Assembly (NCBI GenBank): GCA_964511495.1
Contig: CAZEFT010000003.1
Span: 140,885 to 204,884, forward strand
Length of the DNA: 64,000 bases
DNA from: Litorimonas sp964511495
GTDB taxonomy: Bacteria; Pseudomonadota; Alphaproteobacteria; Caulobacterales; Maricaulaceae
Direction: 5' to 3'
Part shown: positions 44,538-53,669 of the stretch, piece by piece
Layout of the letters: every line of letters begins with the position of its first letter
How positions within the stretch are numbered: the first letter of the stretch is position 1
Notes under the pieces: model-generated
Seen by the model: only the letters and a program-made list of their open reading frames with translations
What the model was told of the DNA's origin: nothing
Database searches by the model: none
Made by a program: the position numbers and the translations under genes

Positions 44538-45980
44538 ATGTTTGCAGATTTTGATGCAATCTTACTGGCGCGCATACAATTTGCCTTTACGGTCGCCTTT
44601 CACTTTATTTTTCCGGCCTTTTCTATTGGATTGGCCAGTTATTTAGCCGTTTTGAATGGCCTTTACTTGAAAACGAAAGATGCAACCTATTTGCGTCTTT
44701 TCAAATTCTGGATCAAAATTTTTGCCATCACTTTTGCTATGGGTGTCGTGTCCGGCATTACCATGTCTTATCAATTCGGAACCAATTGGTCGGTCTTTTC
44801 CGATATTGCGGGGCCGGTTATCGGCCCGCTTATGGCTTATGAAGTGCTCACCGCCTTTTTCTTGGAAGCCGGTTTTCTAGGTATCATGCTCTTTGGGCGG
44901 GAACGTGTCGGGCCAAAACTGCATATGTTTGCCTGTTTGATGGTGGCTTTCGGCACGGCGCTTTCCGCGACATGGATATTATCTGTTAATAGTTGGATGC
45001 ATACGCCTGATGGTTATGTTCTAGCAGAAAATGGTCAATATATCCCGGTTGATTGGGTGAAGGTCATTTTTAATGCCAGCTTCCCTTATCGCCTCGCCCA
45101 TACATTGACGGCGGCCTATCTAACGACGGCCTTTATCGTCGGTGGGGTCGGGGCATGGCATTTATTAAAAGGGCGTAGAGAGAATGTCGGTGTGAGACGT
45201 ATGTTCTCTATGGCAATGTGGATGATTGCTGTTACTGCGCCGCTTCAAATTGTCCTTGGTGATTTGCACGGACTGAACACTTTGGAATATCAGCCGCAAA
45301 AAGTCATGGCGATGGAAGGCCATTATAAAAGCTATCCCGAAGGTGCGCCGCTTTACCTTTTCGGAATTCCCGATGATAAGGAGCAAAAATTAAAATATGC
45401 TATTGGCATCCCGAAGGTGTCCTCGCTGATTTTAAAACATGATCCCAATGCCCCTATGAAGGGTCTTGATACCATTGCAGATGATGACCAGCCCCCTGTG
45501 GCGATTGTTTTTTGGTCCTTCCGGATCATGGTCGGTATTGGGTTTTTGATGTTGTTTGTTGGAATCTTGGGATTGTGGGCGCGTTTCAGAAAGACACTCT
45601 ATACGCATAAATTGCTCCATCGATTTACGCTTATAATGGGCCCATCGGGCTTGGTCGCCGTTCTGGCGGGTTGGATTACAACAGAAGTGGGGCGACAACC
45701 TTATACGATTTGGGGGCTGTTAAGAACGGACCAGTCTGCGAGCCCGCTGGATGCGCCCGCTGTCGGGGCGTCTCTCATGGCTTTCATTGTCGTCTACTTC
45801 TTCGTGTTTGGTGCGGGTGTTTTTTATATTCTCAGGCTCATGTCAAAACCCCCACTTTTGGGAGAGACTGGCATGTCCACAGCTGAAGGCCCAATTCGGA
45901 CATCCGGTATAACTCCTGCGCAACAAACACAGGCGCAGAATAAAACGGACCCATCATCTTATGAAACAGAAGAGGAGTAA
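44538..45980 (+). CDS. cydA: Cytochrome bd-type ubiquinol oxidase subunit I
   Basis: 480 residues, about nine membrane helices. Haem ligands: His22 in V-A-F-H-F-I-F-P, the His in Y-R-L-A-H-T-L (about 188) and the conserved G-W-x-x-T-E-V-G-R-Q-P-Y block near 380. The quinol loop is short, as in the cyanide-insensitive (CIO) subgroup rather than the E. coli long-loop type. It reduces oxygen to water without pumping protons. cydB follows at 3 bp. Confidence 0.93.
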   Translation: MFADFDAILLARIQFAFTVAFHFIFPAFSIGLASYLAVLNGLYLKTKDATYLRLFKFWIKIFAITFAMGVVSGITMSYQFGTNWSVFSDIAGPVIGPLMAYEVLTAFFLEAGFLGIMLFGRERVGPKLHMFACLMVAFGTALSATWILSVNSWMHTPDGYVLAENGQYIPVDWVKVIFNASFPYRLAHTLTAAYLTTAFIVGGVGAWHLLKGRRENVGVRRMFSMAMWMIAVTAPLQIVLGDLHGLNTLEYQPQKVMAMEGHYKSYPEGAPLYLFGIPDDKEQKLKYAIGIPKVSSLILKHDPNAPMKGLDTIADDDQPPVAIVFWSFRIMVGIGFLMLFVGILGLWARFRKTLYTHKLLHRFTLIMGPSGLVAVLAGWITTEVGRQPYTIWGLLRTDQSASPLDAPAVGASLMAFIVVYFFVFGAGVFYILRLMSKPPLLGETGMSTAEGPIRTSGITPAQQTQAQNKTDPSSYETEEE

Positions 45981-45983
45981 GCC

Positions 45984-46997
45984 ATGGAAGTCAGTACATG
46001 GTTGGCCAATAGTTGGGCTTTTCTCCTCGCATTAGCCGTCTTCGTCTATGTTGTTTTAGATGGTTTCGATTTGGGTTTAGGCATTCTTTATCCCTTTTAT
46101 CCTGAACGAAGAGACCGTGATTTGCTGATGAATTCAGTCGCTCCGGTCTGGGATGGAAACGAAACTTGGTTGGTTCTAGGTGGAGGCGGATTATTCGCCG
46201 CTTTTCCTATGGCCTATGGAATTTTAATGCCCGCCTTATATGTGCCGATTATCGCCATGCTTTTAGCGCTTATTTTTCGCGGCGTGGCTTTTGAGTATCG
46301 ATGGCGCACAGAAAGATGGAAGAAATTTTGGGACTATGCCTTTATTGGCGGTTCGACAATTGCAGCCTTTTCGCAAGGAATAGCCTTAGGCGCCCTGCTT
46401 CAAGGCGTCGAAGTAGATGGGCGAGCCTATGATGGTGGATGGTGGGATTGGTTATCGCCTTTCTCTTTGATGACGGGAGTTTCCGTTGTCATAGGTTATG
46501 CACTTTTGGGTGGGACATGGCTCATTATGAAAACAGAAGGTGAGGTGAAAACAAAAGCGCGTCGTTTGTCTTGGGTTTTTGGCTTAGGGACAATCGCCTG
46601 TATTGGTATCATCAGTTTAATGACGCCCTTTCTTGAAGCGAGCTATTACGCCCGTTGGTTTGAAATGCCCGGACTTTTCGTCACCATTCCTATGCCGCTT
46701 ATCATCGCGGTGATAACGATCTTGATGTTTCGCTCTTTGAATGTGCATCACCATGAATATCGCCCTTTTATTTTAGCGATTATGCTTTTTGCACTGTGTT
46801 TTGTGGGTTTAGGAATTTCGATGTATCCCTATATCATTCCGACAGAAGTCACGATTGTTGATGCGGCTACACCCTTTATCTCTCAGATTTTCATGTTTGT
46901 CGGGGCTTGCGTGCTCATACCCCTGATCTTGGGATATACGGCTTATGCCTATTGGGTCTTCCGTGGTAAAATCTCATATGATGACGGATATCATTAA
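45984..46997 (+). CDS. cydB: Cytochrome bd-type ubiquinol oxidase subunit II
   Basis: 337 residues, eight hydrophobic helices. The start has V-Y-V-V-L-D-G-F-D-L-G-L-G-I-L, and V-W-D-G-N-E-T-W-L-V follows near 58, both diagnostic. It pairs with CydA. An AGAGGAG ribosome site precedes the ATG. Its stop codon overlaps the start of a small DUF2474 gene. Confidence 0.95.
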   Translation: MEVSTWLANSWAFLLALAVFVYVVLDGFDLGLGILYPFYPERRDRDLLMNSVAPVWDGNETWLVLGGGGLFAAFPMAYGILMPALYVPIIAMLLALIFRGVAFEYRWRTERWKKFWDYAFIGGSTIAAFSQGIALGALLQGVEVDGRAYDGGWWDWLSPFSLMTGVSVVIGYALLGGTWLIMKTEGEVKTKARRLSWVFGLGTIACIGIISLMTPFLEASYYARWFEMPGLFVTIPMPLIIAVITILMFRSLNVHHHEYRPFILAIMLFALCFVGLGISMYPYIIPTEVTIVDAATPFISQIFMFVGACVLIPLILGYTAYAYWVFRGKISYDDGYH

Positions 46998-47149
46998 TGA
47001 TCAATTGGAAGGCCGCTCTCTCTTCACATAACACGCCACCGAAAAAGACATCATTGGGGCGTAAGTTGATATGGTTTATCGGGTTATGGCTTGCGGGCGT
47101 AATTTGTATCAGCCTCTTAGCCTTTGCCATAAGATCAATGATTTTATAA
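46997..47149 (+). CDS. DUF2474 small membrane protein, cyd operon
   Basis: 50 residues. The ATG overlaps the last base of the cydB stop (TAATG). A basic N-terminus (G-R-K-L) leads into one hydrophobic helix with W-F-I-G-L-W-L-A-G-V, matching the DUF2474 proteins found next to CIO-type oxidases. It is probably an accessory subunit analogous in position to CydX. Too short for routine gene calling. Confidence 0.75.
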   Translation: MINWKAALSSHNTPPKKTSLGRKLIWFIGLWLAGVICISLLAFAIRSMIL

Positions 47150-47193
47150 GATAAAAGCTGAATTACCCTGATTTATGTGAGAAAAACAGGGAG

Positions 47194-47222
47194 TTGACAC
47201 TCTTTGTAAAAAAACATATTGA
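47194..47222 (+). promoter_or_regulatory. Candidate rho promoter
   Basis: A perfect -35 TTGACA (47194-47199) is followed after 17 bp by a weak -10 TATTGA (47217-47222). It would give a rho leader of about 80 to 90 nt. Confidence 0.4.
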
Positions 47223-47311
47223 GTCTTTACGCGCCATTCGTGCGCCTTCTCTTCTCTCAAATCGACAGACCGAAGAGCCAACCCCCCAAAACTTTTAAAT
47301 TAAGATTTATA

Positions 47312-48610
47312 ATGACCGAACAAACAAAATTAGACCTGGAGGGTATGACCTCCATCAGCTTGGAGGATCTCAAGCAATTAAAACCTGCAGAGCTTATCAA
47401 ATTCGCTGAAGAGGTTGGTGTTGAAAATGCCGCATCAATGCGGAAACAAGATATTTTCTTTACCGTACTTAAAGACCTCGCTGAACGCGAAGTTCAAATC
47501 AATGGCGGCGGCGTCTTGGAAGTCCTCCAAGACGGTTTTGGTTTCCTGCGTGCTCCGGAAGCCAATTATTTAGCCGGGCCAGATGATATTTATGTGAGCC
47601 CGAACAAAATTCGAAAAATGGGACTTCGCACTGGTGATACGGTCGCCGGTGAAATAAGAAGCCCGCGTGATAATGAACGCTACTTTGCTCTGACCAAAGT
47701 CACCGAAATGAACTTCGGCACCCCCGAGCAAGCCCGCAACAAGGCCCATTTTGATAATTTGACACCACTTTATCCCGACCAACGTTTCCAAATGGAAATC
47801 GAAGATCCAACCCTCAAAGACAATTCAGGTCGTGTGATCGATATTGTTTCGCCCATTGGGAAAGGACAGCGCGCACTGATCGTTGCTCCGCCGCGTACCG
47901 GTAAAACAGTTCTTCTACAAAATATTGCTCATTCCATCGAACGTAATCACCCAGAATGTTATGTTCTTGTACTGCTGATCGATGAGCGTCCCGAAGAGGT
48001 GACAGACATGCAGCGCTCGGTAAAAGGCGAAGTTGTCTCTTCAACTTTTGATGAACCTGCGACACGCCACGTCCAAGTTGCTGAAATGGTCATTCAAAAA
48101 GCGAAGCGCTTGACCGAACACGGCAAGGATGTGGTTATCTTGCTCGATTCTATCACGCGTTTGGGTCGTGCTTATAACACTGTTGTGCCGAGCTCCGGTA
48201 AAGTTTTGACCGGTGGTGTGGACGCAAATGCCCTGCAAAGACCAAAGCGTTTCTTTGGTGCAGCCCGTAATATCGAAGAAGGGGGCTCCCTTACAATCAT
48301 TGCGACAGCCTTGATTGATACAGGCTCACGTATGGATGAAGTCATCTTTGAAGAGTTTAAGGGAACGGGTAACTCCGAAATCGTGCTTGACCGTAAGGTT
48401 GCTGACAAGCGCATCTTCCCGGCTATTGACGTCACGAAATCCGGTACACGGAAGGAAGAACTTCTGGTCGGTCCTGTTGAATTGCAAAAGACTTATGTTT
48501 TGCGGCGTATTCTCAATCCGATGGGAACGATGGACGCAATCGAATTTCTGCTTTCTAAATTAAAAGACAGTAAAACAAACTCAGATTTCTTTGAGAGCAT
48601 GAACACTTAA
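47312..48610 (+). CDS. rho: Transcription termination factor Rho
   Basis: 432 residues from the ATG at 47312; the frame extends upstream to 47219, but those residues lie in the leader and are not conserved. The N-terminal helical domain, the RNA-binding domain (D-G-F-G-F-L-R) and the ATPase domain with A-P-P-R-T-G-K-T (Walker A) and V-I-L-L-D-S-I-T-R (Walker B) are present. The hexameric helicase ends untranslated transcripts. An intrinsic terminator follows. Confidence 0.96.
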   Translation: MTEQTKLDLEGMTSISLEDLKQLKPAELIKFAEEVGVENAASMRKQDIFFTVLKDLAEREVQINGGGVLEVLQDGFGFLRAPEANYLAGPDDIYVSPNKIRKMGLRTGDTVAGEIRSPRDNERYFALTKVTEMNFGTPEQARNKAHFDNLTPLYPDQRFQMEIEDPTLKDNSGRVIDIVSPIGKGQRALIVAPPRTGKTVLLQNIAHSIERNHPECYVLVLLIDERPEEVTDMQRSVKGEVVSSTFDEPATRHVQVAEMVIQKAKRLTEHGKDVVILLDSITRLGRAYNTVVPSSGKVLTGGVDANALQRPKRFFGAARNIEEGGSLTIIATALIDTGSRMDEVIFEEFKGTGNSEIVLDRKVADKRIFPAIDVTKSGTRKEELLVGPVELQKTYVLRRILNPMGTMDAIEFLLSKLKDSKTNSDFFESMNT

Positions 48611-48638
48611 TCAGTATAGGCTGAATTGATTATTTAAG

Positions 48639-48660
48639 CCCCGCTTCAAGCGGGGTTTTT
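48639..48660 (+). terminator. Rho-independent terminator of rho
   Basis: CCCCGC (48639-48644) pairs with GCGGGG (48650-48655) around a 5-nt loop. Five T follow directly. Confidence 0.85.
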
Positions 48661-48666
48661 CTTTGG

Positions 48667-49179
48667 CTAGGCGTCTTTATATCTTTTACGTGTGACCCGG
48701 GCAAAGAATAGGCCACCAAAAATGCCAGCTATCACCTGTAGAGAAATACCAACACTATCCCGCGCGCCAGCAATGATGTGGATATCGAAGAAAACCTGCT
48801 TAATTGAAAAGAGCATAACCAATATAGCCATGCCGCCTGCCACGCCAAAAATAATGGATCGACCAAACTGAGTGAAGTGATGAAGCAAAGCGGCAGCCAG
48901 AAAGGCAATTAAGAAAGCGAGCGCAATGAAAATGCCGTAGACGGAGCCCAAATGCAAAATATCATAAAATGTCATAGAGAGCCGTTCAAGAAAGCCGATA
49001 TCTGCGCCGATGTCGCCTAATCGGGAAATAACATTTTGAGTTTGCAGGGAAACAGCCAAAAGGGTCGTAACTAGAGCTGTTATAATCCAAAGCCCTGCAT
49101 ATTTGAGGGTTCGTAAAATCCAATTAAGCGGTTTATTGTCCTGTCGCCCCTCATGGTTTCTCGCTTGGTCCTCAGACAT
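48667..49179 (-). CDS. Hypothetical membrane protein
   Basis: 170 residues. A polar N-terminus is followed by four hydrophobic segments (about 28-48, 78-98, 108-125, 143-160) and a basic tail R-K-R-Y-K-D-A. The first loop (about 50-75) could lie in the periplasm. No family is recognised. It sits between rho and an aldose dehydrogenase, in the right junction of the suspected inversion. Confidence 0.7.
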   Translation of the reverse strand: MSEDQARNHEGRQDNKPLNWILRTLKYAGLWIITALVTTLLAVSLQTQNVISRLGDIGADIGFLERLSMTFYDILHLGSVYGIFIALAFLIAFLAAALLHHFTQFGRSIIFGVAGGMAILVMLFSIKQVFFDIHIIAGARDSVGISLQVIAGIFGGLFFARVTRKRYKDA

Positions 49180-49280
49180 TGCTTTGCTTTCTTCCTGCCA
49201 GTAGACCCTTTGGGGTCTGGCTTTTGTTTCTCTTTTACAAAGGCTAAGCTAGACGCACAAAAAGTCAATAAAGGCTCGAA

Positions 49281-50414
49281 ATGAAAAAGTTCTTCGTTCT
49301 CACTTCTTCTATTTTAATGCTCGGATTGAGCGCGTGTTTGGAATCTCAAACCGCACCGAATTTGCCGAGCCTTGATCAATCTGATTTTACGATTGATATT
49401 CTGGCAAAAGATATGAAACATCCCTGGGCTGTAGCGGAGCTTCCTGATGGTGGTTTTCTGATTACGGAAAGAGGGGGGAGGCTTTATCGCCATTCAGAAA
49501 CCGGGCAGGTTGAAATTAAAGGTCTTCCCTCTGACATCTTAGCAGACGGCCAAGGCGGGTTATTAGATGTGGTTCTGGCGCCGGACTTTGCTGAGTCCGC
49601 TGAGGTTTATCTCTCTTACGCTTACGGGACGTTAGACTCTAACGGGACAGCGTTAATGAAGGCACGCTTGGATGGAGACACATTAGAAGACCCTAACGTT
49701 ATTTTCCGAGCAAACCCGCCTAAACAAGCCTTTCAACATTTTGGTGGTCGCATTGCTTTTCTACCAGACGAAAGTGTAATCCTTACACTGGGCGATGGCT
49801 TTGCTTTTCGTGAAGATGCGCAAAAACCGGGGACCCATCTCGGAAAAATTGTGCGTTTAACCGAAAACGGAGATGTTCCGGCGGATAACCCTTATCTGGG
49901 TCAAGATGAGTTCAAGCCTGAGATTTACTCCATAGGTCACCGTAACGTGCAAGGCTTGGCTTTTGACTCCGAAACCCAAACGCTCTGGTCACATGAACAT
50001 GGCCCACGCGGTGGCGACGAGCTGAATAATACAAAGCCTGGTCAAAATTATGGTTGGCCGATTGCAACAAAAGGCACGGATTACCAAGGCGCCAAAATTT
50101 CACCCTTTAAAACTTATGACGGCATGGAAAATGCGGTGCATGGCTGGACGCCATCCATTGCCCCATCAGGTCTGGCCATCTATCGAGGCGATTTATTCCC
50201 GGATTGGAACGGGGATGCTTTGGTCGGAGGCCTAGCTTCTCGGGATTTACGAGTCGTTGAATTAGCAAATGGCCAGTCTGTTGGAGAAATTGACCTTTTG
50301 AGCGATATGGACGAACGCATTCGCGATGTCCGCGTGGCGCGCGACGGCGCAATTTTGATTTTGACGGACGATGCTGAAAAGGGAAAGTTGTTAAGGCTTT
50401 CTCCTAAAAAGTAA
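49281..50414 (+). CDS. PQQ-dependent aldose sugar dehydrogenase-like lipoprotein
   Basis: 377 residues with lipobox L-S-A-C (Cys19). The six-bladed propeller of soluble glucose/aldose dehydrogenases is shown by H-P-W-A-V-A-E-L-P-D-G-G, L-I-T-E-R-G-G-R-L and the G-H-R-N-V-Q-G-L-A ... H-E-H-G-P-R-G-G-D-E-L-N block that binds PQQ and calcium. Expected activity is periplasmic oxidation of aldoses. Stands alone, convergent with secB. Confidence 0.85.
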   Translation: MKKFFVLTSSILMLGLSACLESQTAPNLPSLDQSDFTIDILAKDMKHPWAVAELPDGGFLITERGGRLYRHSETGQVEIKGLPSDILADGQGGLLDVVLAPDFAESAEVYLSYAYGTLDSNGTALMKARLDGDTLEDPNVIFRANPPKQAFQHFGGRIAFLPDESVILTLGDGFAFREDAQKPGTHLGKIVRLTENGDVPADNPYLGQDEFKPEIYSIGHRNVQGLAFDSETQTLWSHEHGPRGGDELNNTKPGQNYGWPIATKGTDYQGAKISPFKTYDGMENAVHGWTPSIAPSGLAIYRGDLFPDWNGDALVGGLASRDLRVVELANGQSVGEIDLLSDMDERIRDVRVARDGAILILTDDAEKGKLLRLSPKK

Positions 50415-50454
50415 CTCTCTCAAAAATTGAGTTTTAAAAAATACGTCAATAAAA

Positions 50455-50475
50455 AACCCGCCAAATGAGCGGGTT
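50455..50475 (-). terminator. Rho-independent terminator of secB
   Basis: AACCCGC (50455-50461) and GCGGGTT (50469-50475) form a 7-bp stem. Read on the minus strand it is followed by a T-run, so it ends secB. Confidence 0.75.
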
Positions 50476-50497
50476 CTCTGTCTTTGATTTTGATACT

Positions 50498-51040
50498 CTA
50501 ATTCTTCGGAGTATCTGCGGCGCGGCGCATCATTTCCTCGCGGAACATGGCAGCAAAATCCGGCGGCTCCAACATGATCGGCGGGAAGCCGCCATTTTGT
50601 GTCATCTCGGCCATAATCTGCCGTGCAAAAGGGAAGAGCAGTCTTGGGCATTCAATCAAGATAAGCGGCTGAATTTCTTCAACACTCACACCTTGGAAAG
50701 CAAACAGGCCCGCATATTCAAGCTCGGCAATAAAGGCGACATCTTCTCCGCGACGTGCTTCAGCCCGCAACATAAGCGTTACCTCAACATTATCATTTTC
50801 GAGCATTTGACGCCCGATTTCGATATTGATTCCAATTTGGGGGGGCTCCAATCCGGTGCGTAACGAATTGGGCGCATGTGGATTTTCAAAGCTAAGGTCT
50901 TTTGTATATTGTGCTAAAACACTCAACATTGGGCCGGACGCTTGATCCGCTATTTGTTCTGGTGCTGTTTCTGCGGCAGGGTTTTCACCTTCAATGGACA
51001 GGCTGTCGCCTTCCTCTGCCTTTTTTGGTTTTTTGGCCAT
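50498..51040 (-). CDS. secB: Protein-export chaperone SecB
   Basis: 180 residues. After an acidic 35-residue leader the conserved core includes Y-T-K-D-L-S-F-E-N-P-H-A, E-V-T-L-M-L-R-A-E-A and P-R-L-L-F-P-F-A-R. The tetramer keeps preproteins unfolded for SecA. In Caulobacter secB is next to dnaQ; here it is 11 kb away, one of the clues to a rearrangement. Confidence 0.95.
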   Translation of the reverse strand: MAKKPKKAEEGDSLSIEGENPAAETAPEQIADQASGPMLSVLAQYTKDLSFENPHAPNSLRTGLEPPQIGINIEIGRQMLENDNVEVTLMLRAEARRGEDVAFIAELEYAGLFAFQGVSVEEIQPLILIECPRLLFPFARQIMAEMTQNGGFPPIMLEPPDFAAMFREEMMRRAADTPKN

Positions 51041-51203
51041 TTACGGCTCCCATAAAAATATAACTCTATTAACGCGTTGCCTGCTATCATGAGGACTCTT
51101 ATGCCGCAATTCCTTATTGCGACATGATACAACAGCCCCTATTTGGTTGTTGAGACGTATAGTTTCAACACACGGCTTTAATTTAAATTTGAAAAGACGC
51201 TTT

Positions 51204-51875
51204 ATGTACGAAGTCATTCTCTATGCCGCAATTGCAACGGTCGTTTGCGTCATGTTTTATAGTGTTCTGGGTAAGTCTGTTGGTAAAGGCCCGGACGATG
51301 CGATTGACCCTGAAAACTATATGAGTTCCGGAACCAAAGACGGACCGTCCGTGGTGACACCTATTTCGCCTGAAATGGAGTCGAAAGGTTTAGGGGCTAT
51401 TGCAAAAAAGGATGCGGACTTCTCGCCGGCATTTTTTATCGACGGGGCCAAGCAAGCCTATTCCATGATTTTGGAGGCCTACGCTGCCGGAGACCGAGAG
51501 ACGCTTTCCAACCTATTGGAGGCGGATACTATGAAAGCCTATGAAGAAGCAATCGCTGAGCGTGAAGCTGCTGGCCAAAAACAAGTCACGGATTTGGGCC
51601 GCTTAAGAAAAACATCCATTAAATCTGCAAAAATTAATGGTAGTGTCGCGCATATTGCAGTTCTCTATGAGGCAGATCTAACCTCGGCCATTCTGGATGA
51701 AGAAGGCAATGTGGTCCAGGGCGATCCGGATATTTTATCCTCTGTTTCCGAAGTCTGGACATATGAGCGGAATTTGAAATCCTCTGATCCAACATGGCGC
51801 CTATCTGATGTTGAACCATCAGAGGGCGATGAGCTCGAAGCTGACCCGTCTCCTGATACGAAACCGTCAGAATAG
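51204..51875 (+). CDS. Tim44-like domain protein
   Basis: 223 residues from the ATG at 51204. One N-terminal membrane helix (Y-E-V-I-L-Y-A-A-I-A-T-V-V-C-V) is followed by a linker and the Tim44/MBA1-like domain (about 75-205, with F-I-D-G-A-K-Q-A-Y-S-M-I-L-E-A-Y-A-A-G-D). The alphaproteobacterial relatives are membrane proteins linked to quality control; precise role unknown. mltA starts one base after its stop. Confidence 0.85.
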   Translation: MYEVILYAAIATVVCVMFYSVLGKSVGKGPDDAIDPENYMSSGTKDGPSVVTPISPEMESKGLGAIAKKDADFSPAFFIDGAKQAYSMILEAYAAGDRETLSNLLEADTMKAYEEAIAEREAAGQKQVTDLGRLRKTSIKSAKINGSVAHIAVLYEADLTSAILDEEGNVVQGDPDILSSVSEVWTYERNLKSSDPTWRLSDVEPSEGDELEADPSPDTKPSE

Positions 51876-51876
51876 A

Positions 51877-53142
51877 ATGCGGCTTCTAAACCGTGTTTAT
51901 ATCTGTCTGGGAGTGATAGCGCTTTCGGCTTGCTCGACAACAGGTTCCCAGATGCCGCCGAGCATTGAAACCGGATATGAAAATCCACCGAAGGTAGAAG
52001 TACCAAGCATCCCGGCAGAACCGCGACCTCAACCCGCGCCGCGGCAAGAAGACATTCCTCCCCCAAGAGGTTGGTCACCATCGCCCCCCATAGAGCCGTT
52101 AATTGAGCGGCCCCTTTGGTTTGAAGGTTTAGAAGGCTGGCAGACGGCTGATCATCGGCCCGCCCGAGAGGCCTTTAGGCGCTCTTGTGAAAGTTGGGAG
52201 AAGGCTGACCCCGATGCCTTATTGAATAAAAACTTCCCGCAATATGGTCGCTATCGGGACTGGTTACCGGCCTGCGCCAAATTATTGGTTTTTGACCGCC
52301 AATATCAAGGCAATAGCCAAGCTGCTGCGCGAGCATTTTTTGAAAATGAATTTGCGCCTCTTTCTTTGACGACCCCGCGGGAGAGTGAAGGGCTTTTAAC
52401 CGGTTATTATGAGCCTGAAATTGAAGTGAGACTACGTGCAGACAGGGAGTTTTCTGAACCGATATTGGCAAAACCGACAAACCCTGAAACTCTTTCGCTC
52501 CCGCGGTCTAAAATAAATGCCCGCTCGTCGCGCGTGATAGCCTATGGCCGCCCGATTGATGTCTTTTTTATGCAAATTCAAGGGTCAGGCCGTGTGAAGT
52601 TTAAAGATGGGCGAAGCCTACGTGCCGCTTATGCGGCGAATAATGGCAAGCCTTACAAATCCATTGGCCGTGTTTTGGTGGATCGGGGCGAAATGACATT
52701 AAGTCAGGCCTCCAAACAGGCGATTGAAGCTTGGATGAAAAAAGCGGGATTGAAAAAAACGCGAGCATTGATGAATGAAAACCCACGTTATATTTATTTC
52801 GCGGAACAAGCCATCCGGCCAGGTGAGGGGCCGAATGGGGCAATGCGTGTACCTTTAACGGCCATGGGCTCTATTGCGGTGGATCCGCGCTATCACCCCT
52901 ATGGTATATTGGCTTGGTTGGAAACGACTCTACCGCAAAGCGGCGGAGACTATCGGGGTCAGCCAGCGGGTGTATTGGTATCTGCCCAAGATACGGGCAG
53001 TGCAATTAAAGGGGCTCTCCGAGGGGATCTTTTCTTTGGTGCAGGCGATGAAGCCGGAGACAAGGCAGGCGTTATGAAACATCCTGTTCGGTGGACTCTT
53101 TTGGTCCCCAGACATTTGGTGCCTCAGCCGCCTGTCAGTTAA
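51877..53142 (+). CDS. mltA: Membrane-bound lytic murein transglycosylase A
   Basis: 421 residues from the ATG at 51877; a longer frame from 51808 would overlap the Tim44 gene. Lipobox L-S-A-C is near residue 18, followed by a Pro-rich linker. The MltA domain has Q-I-Q-G-S-G-R-V and the catalytic Asp in Q-D-T-G-S-A-I-K-G. It cleaves glycan strands to anhydro-muropeptides. Confidence 0.93.
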   Translation: MRLLNRVYICLGVIALSACSTTGSQMPPSIETGYENPPKVEVPSIPAEPRPQPAPRQEDIPPPRGWSPSPPIEPLIERPLWFEGLEGWQTADHRPAREAFRRSCESWEKADPDALLNKNFPQYGRYRDWLPACAKLLVFDRQYQGNSQAAARAFFENEFAPLSLTTPRESEGLLTGYYEPEIEVRLRADREFSEPILAKPTNPETLSLPRSKINARSSRVIAYGRPIDVFFMQIQGSGRVKFKDGRSLRAAYAANNGKPYKSIGRVLVDRGEMTLSQASKQAIEAWMKKAGLKKTRALMNENPRYIYFAEQAIRPGEGPNGAMRVPLTAMGSIAVDPRYHPYGILAWLETTLPQSGGDYRGQPAGVLVSAQDTGSAIKGALRGDLFFGAGDEAGDKAGVMKHPVRWTLLVPRHLVPQPPVS

Positions 53143-53146
53143 TGTC

Positions 53147-53656
53147 ATGCGTAAACCGGGCGAGATAGAAAAGCAGCTAAATCCCGAGGACCGCGTGGTT
53201 TGGAAAAAGGTTGCACGTACCGTCTCCCCGCGTCGTTATCCGAAAGGAAAGGGAAGCGCCAAACCCCTTCCGTCGCGTGAAGACTTCGCCAATATGTTAC
53301 GCGTGTCACCCCCTGCGTCTGAGCCGGTCAAACGATTATCGAAATCTCTTGAAATCAATCAGGATAAGAAAATCAGGCGCGGCCGCGTGGAAATAGACAG
53401 TAAAATTGATCTCCATGACATGACCCAGAGCGAGGCGAAGCCGGCTCTCGTGAAGGCCATTATGCGCGCCGCTAAACACAATAAAAAATGTCTTTTGGTC
53501 GTGACAGGTAAGGGGGCACGGTTGGATGGAGTTTTGCGACGAAACTTCCCTAACTGGATTAATGATCCGGGTTTACGTCTGCACATTGCGACTTATGCCC
53601 AAGCCCACCAACGCCATGGTGGGGCCGGGGCTTGGTATGTGTTTTTGAAAAGCTGA
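53147..53656 (+). CDS. Smr domain protein
   Basis: 169 residues. A basic, disordered N-terminal half precedes the Smr domain (about 80-169) with I-D-L-H-D-M-T and V-V-T-G-K-G. The usual L-H-G-M is L-H-D-M here. Smr domains can nick DNA or RNA. It follows mltA by 4 bp, a common alphaproteobacterial pairing. Confidence 0.85.
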   Translation: MRKPGEIEKQLNPEDRVVWKKVARTVSPRRYPKGKGSAKPLPSREDFANMLRVSPPASEPVKRLSKSLEINQDKKIRRGRVEIDSKIDLHDMTQSEAKPALVKAIMRAAKHNKKCLLVVTGKGARLDGVLRRNFPNWINDPGLRLHIATYAQAHQRHGGAGAWYVFLKS

Positions 53657-53669
53657 TTGCCTAAAACAA

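Noticed and set aside
47166..47191. Terminator after the DUF2474 gene (CCCTG/CAGGG)
   Set aside because: Only a 5-bp stem with a 16-nt loop and no T-run.
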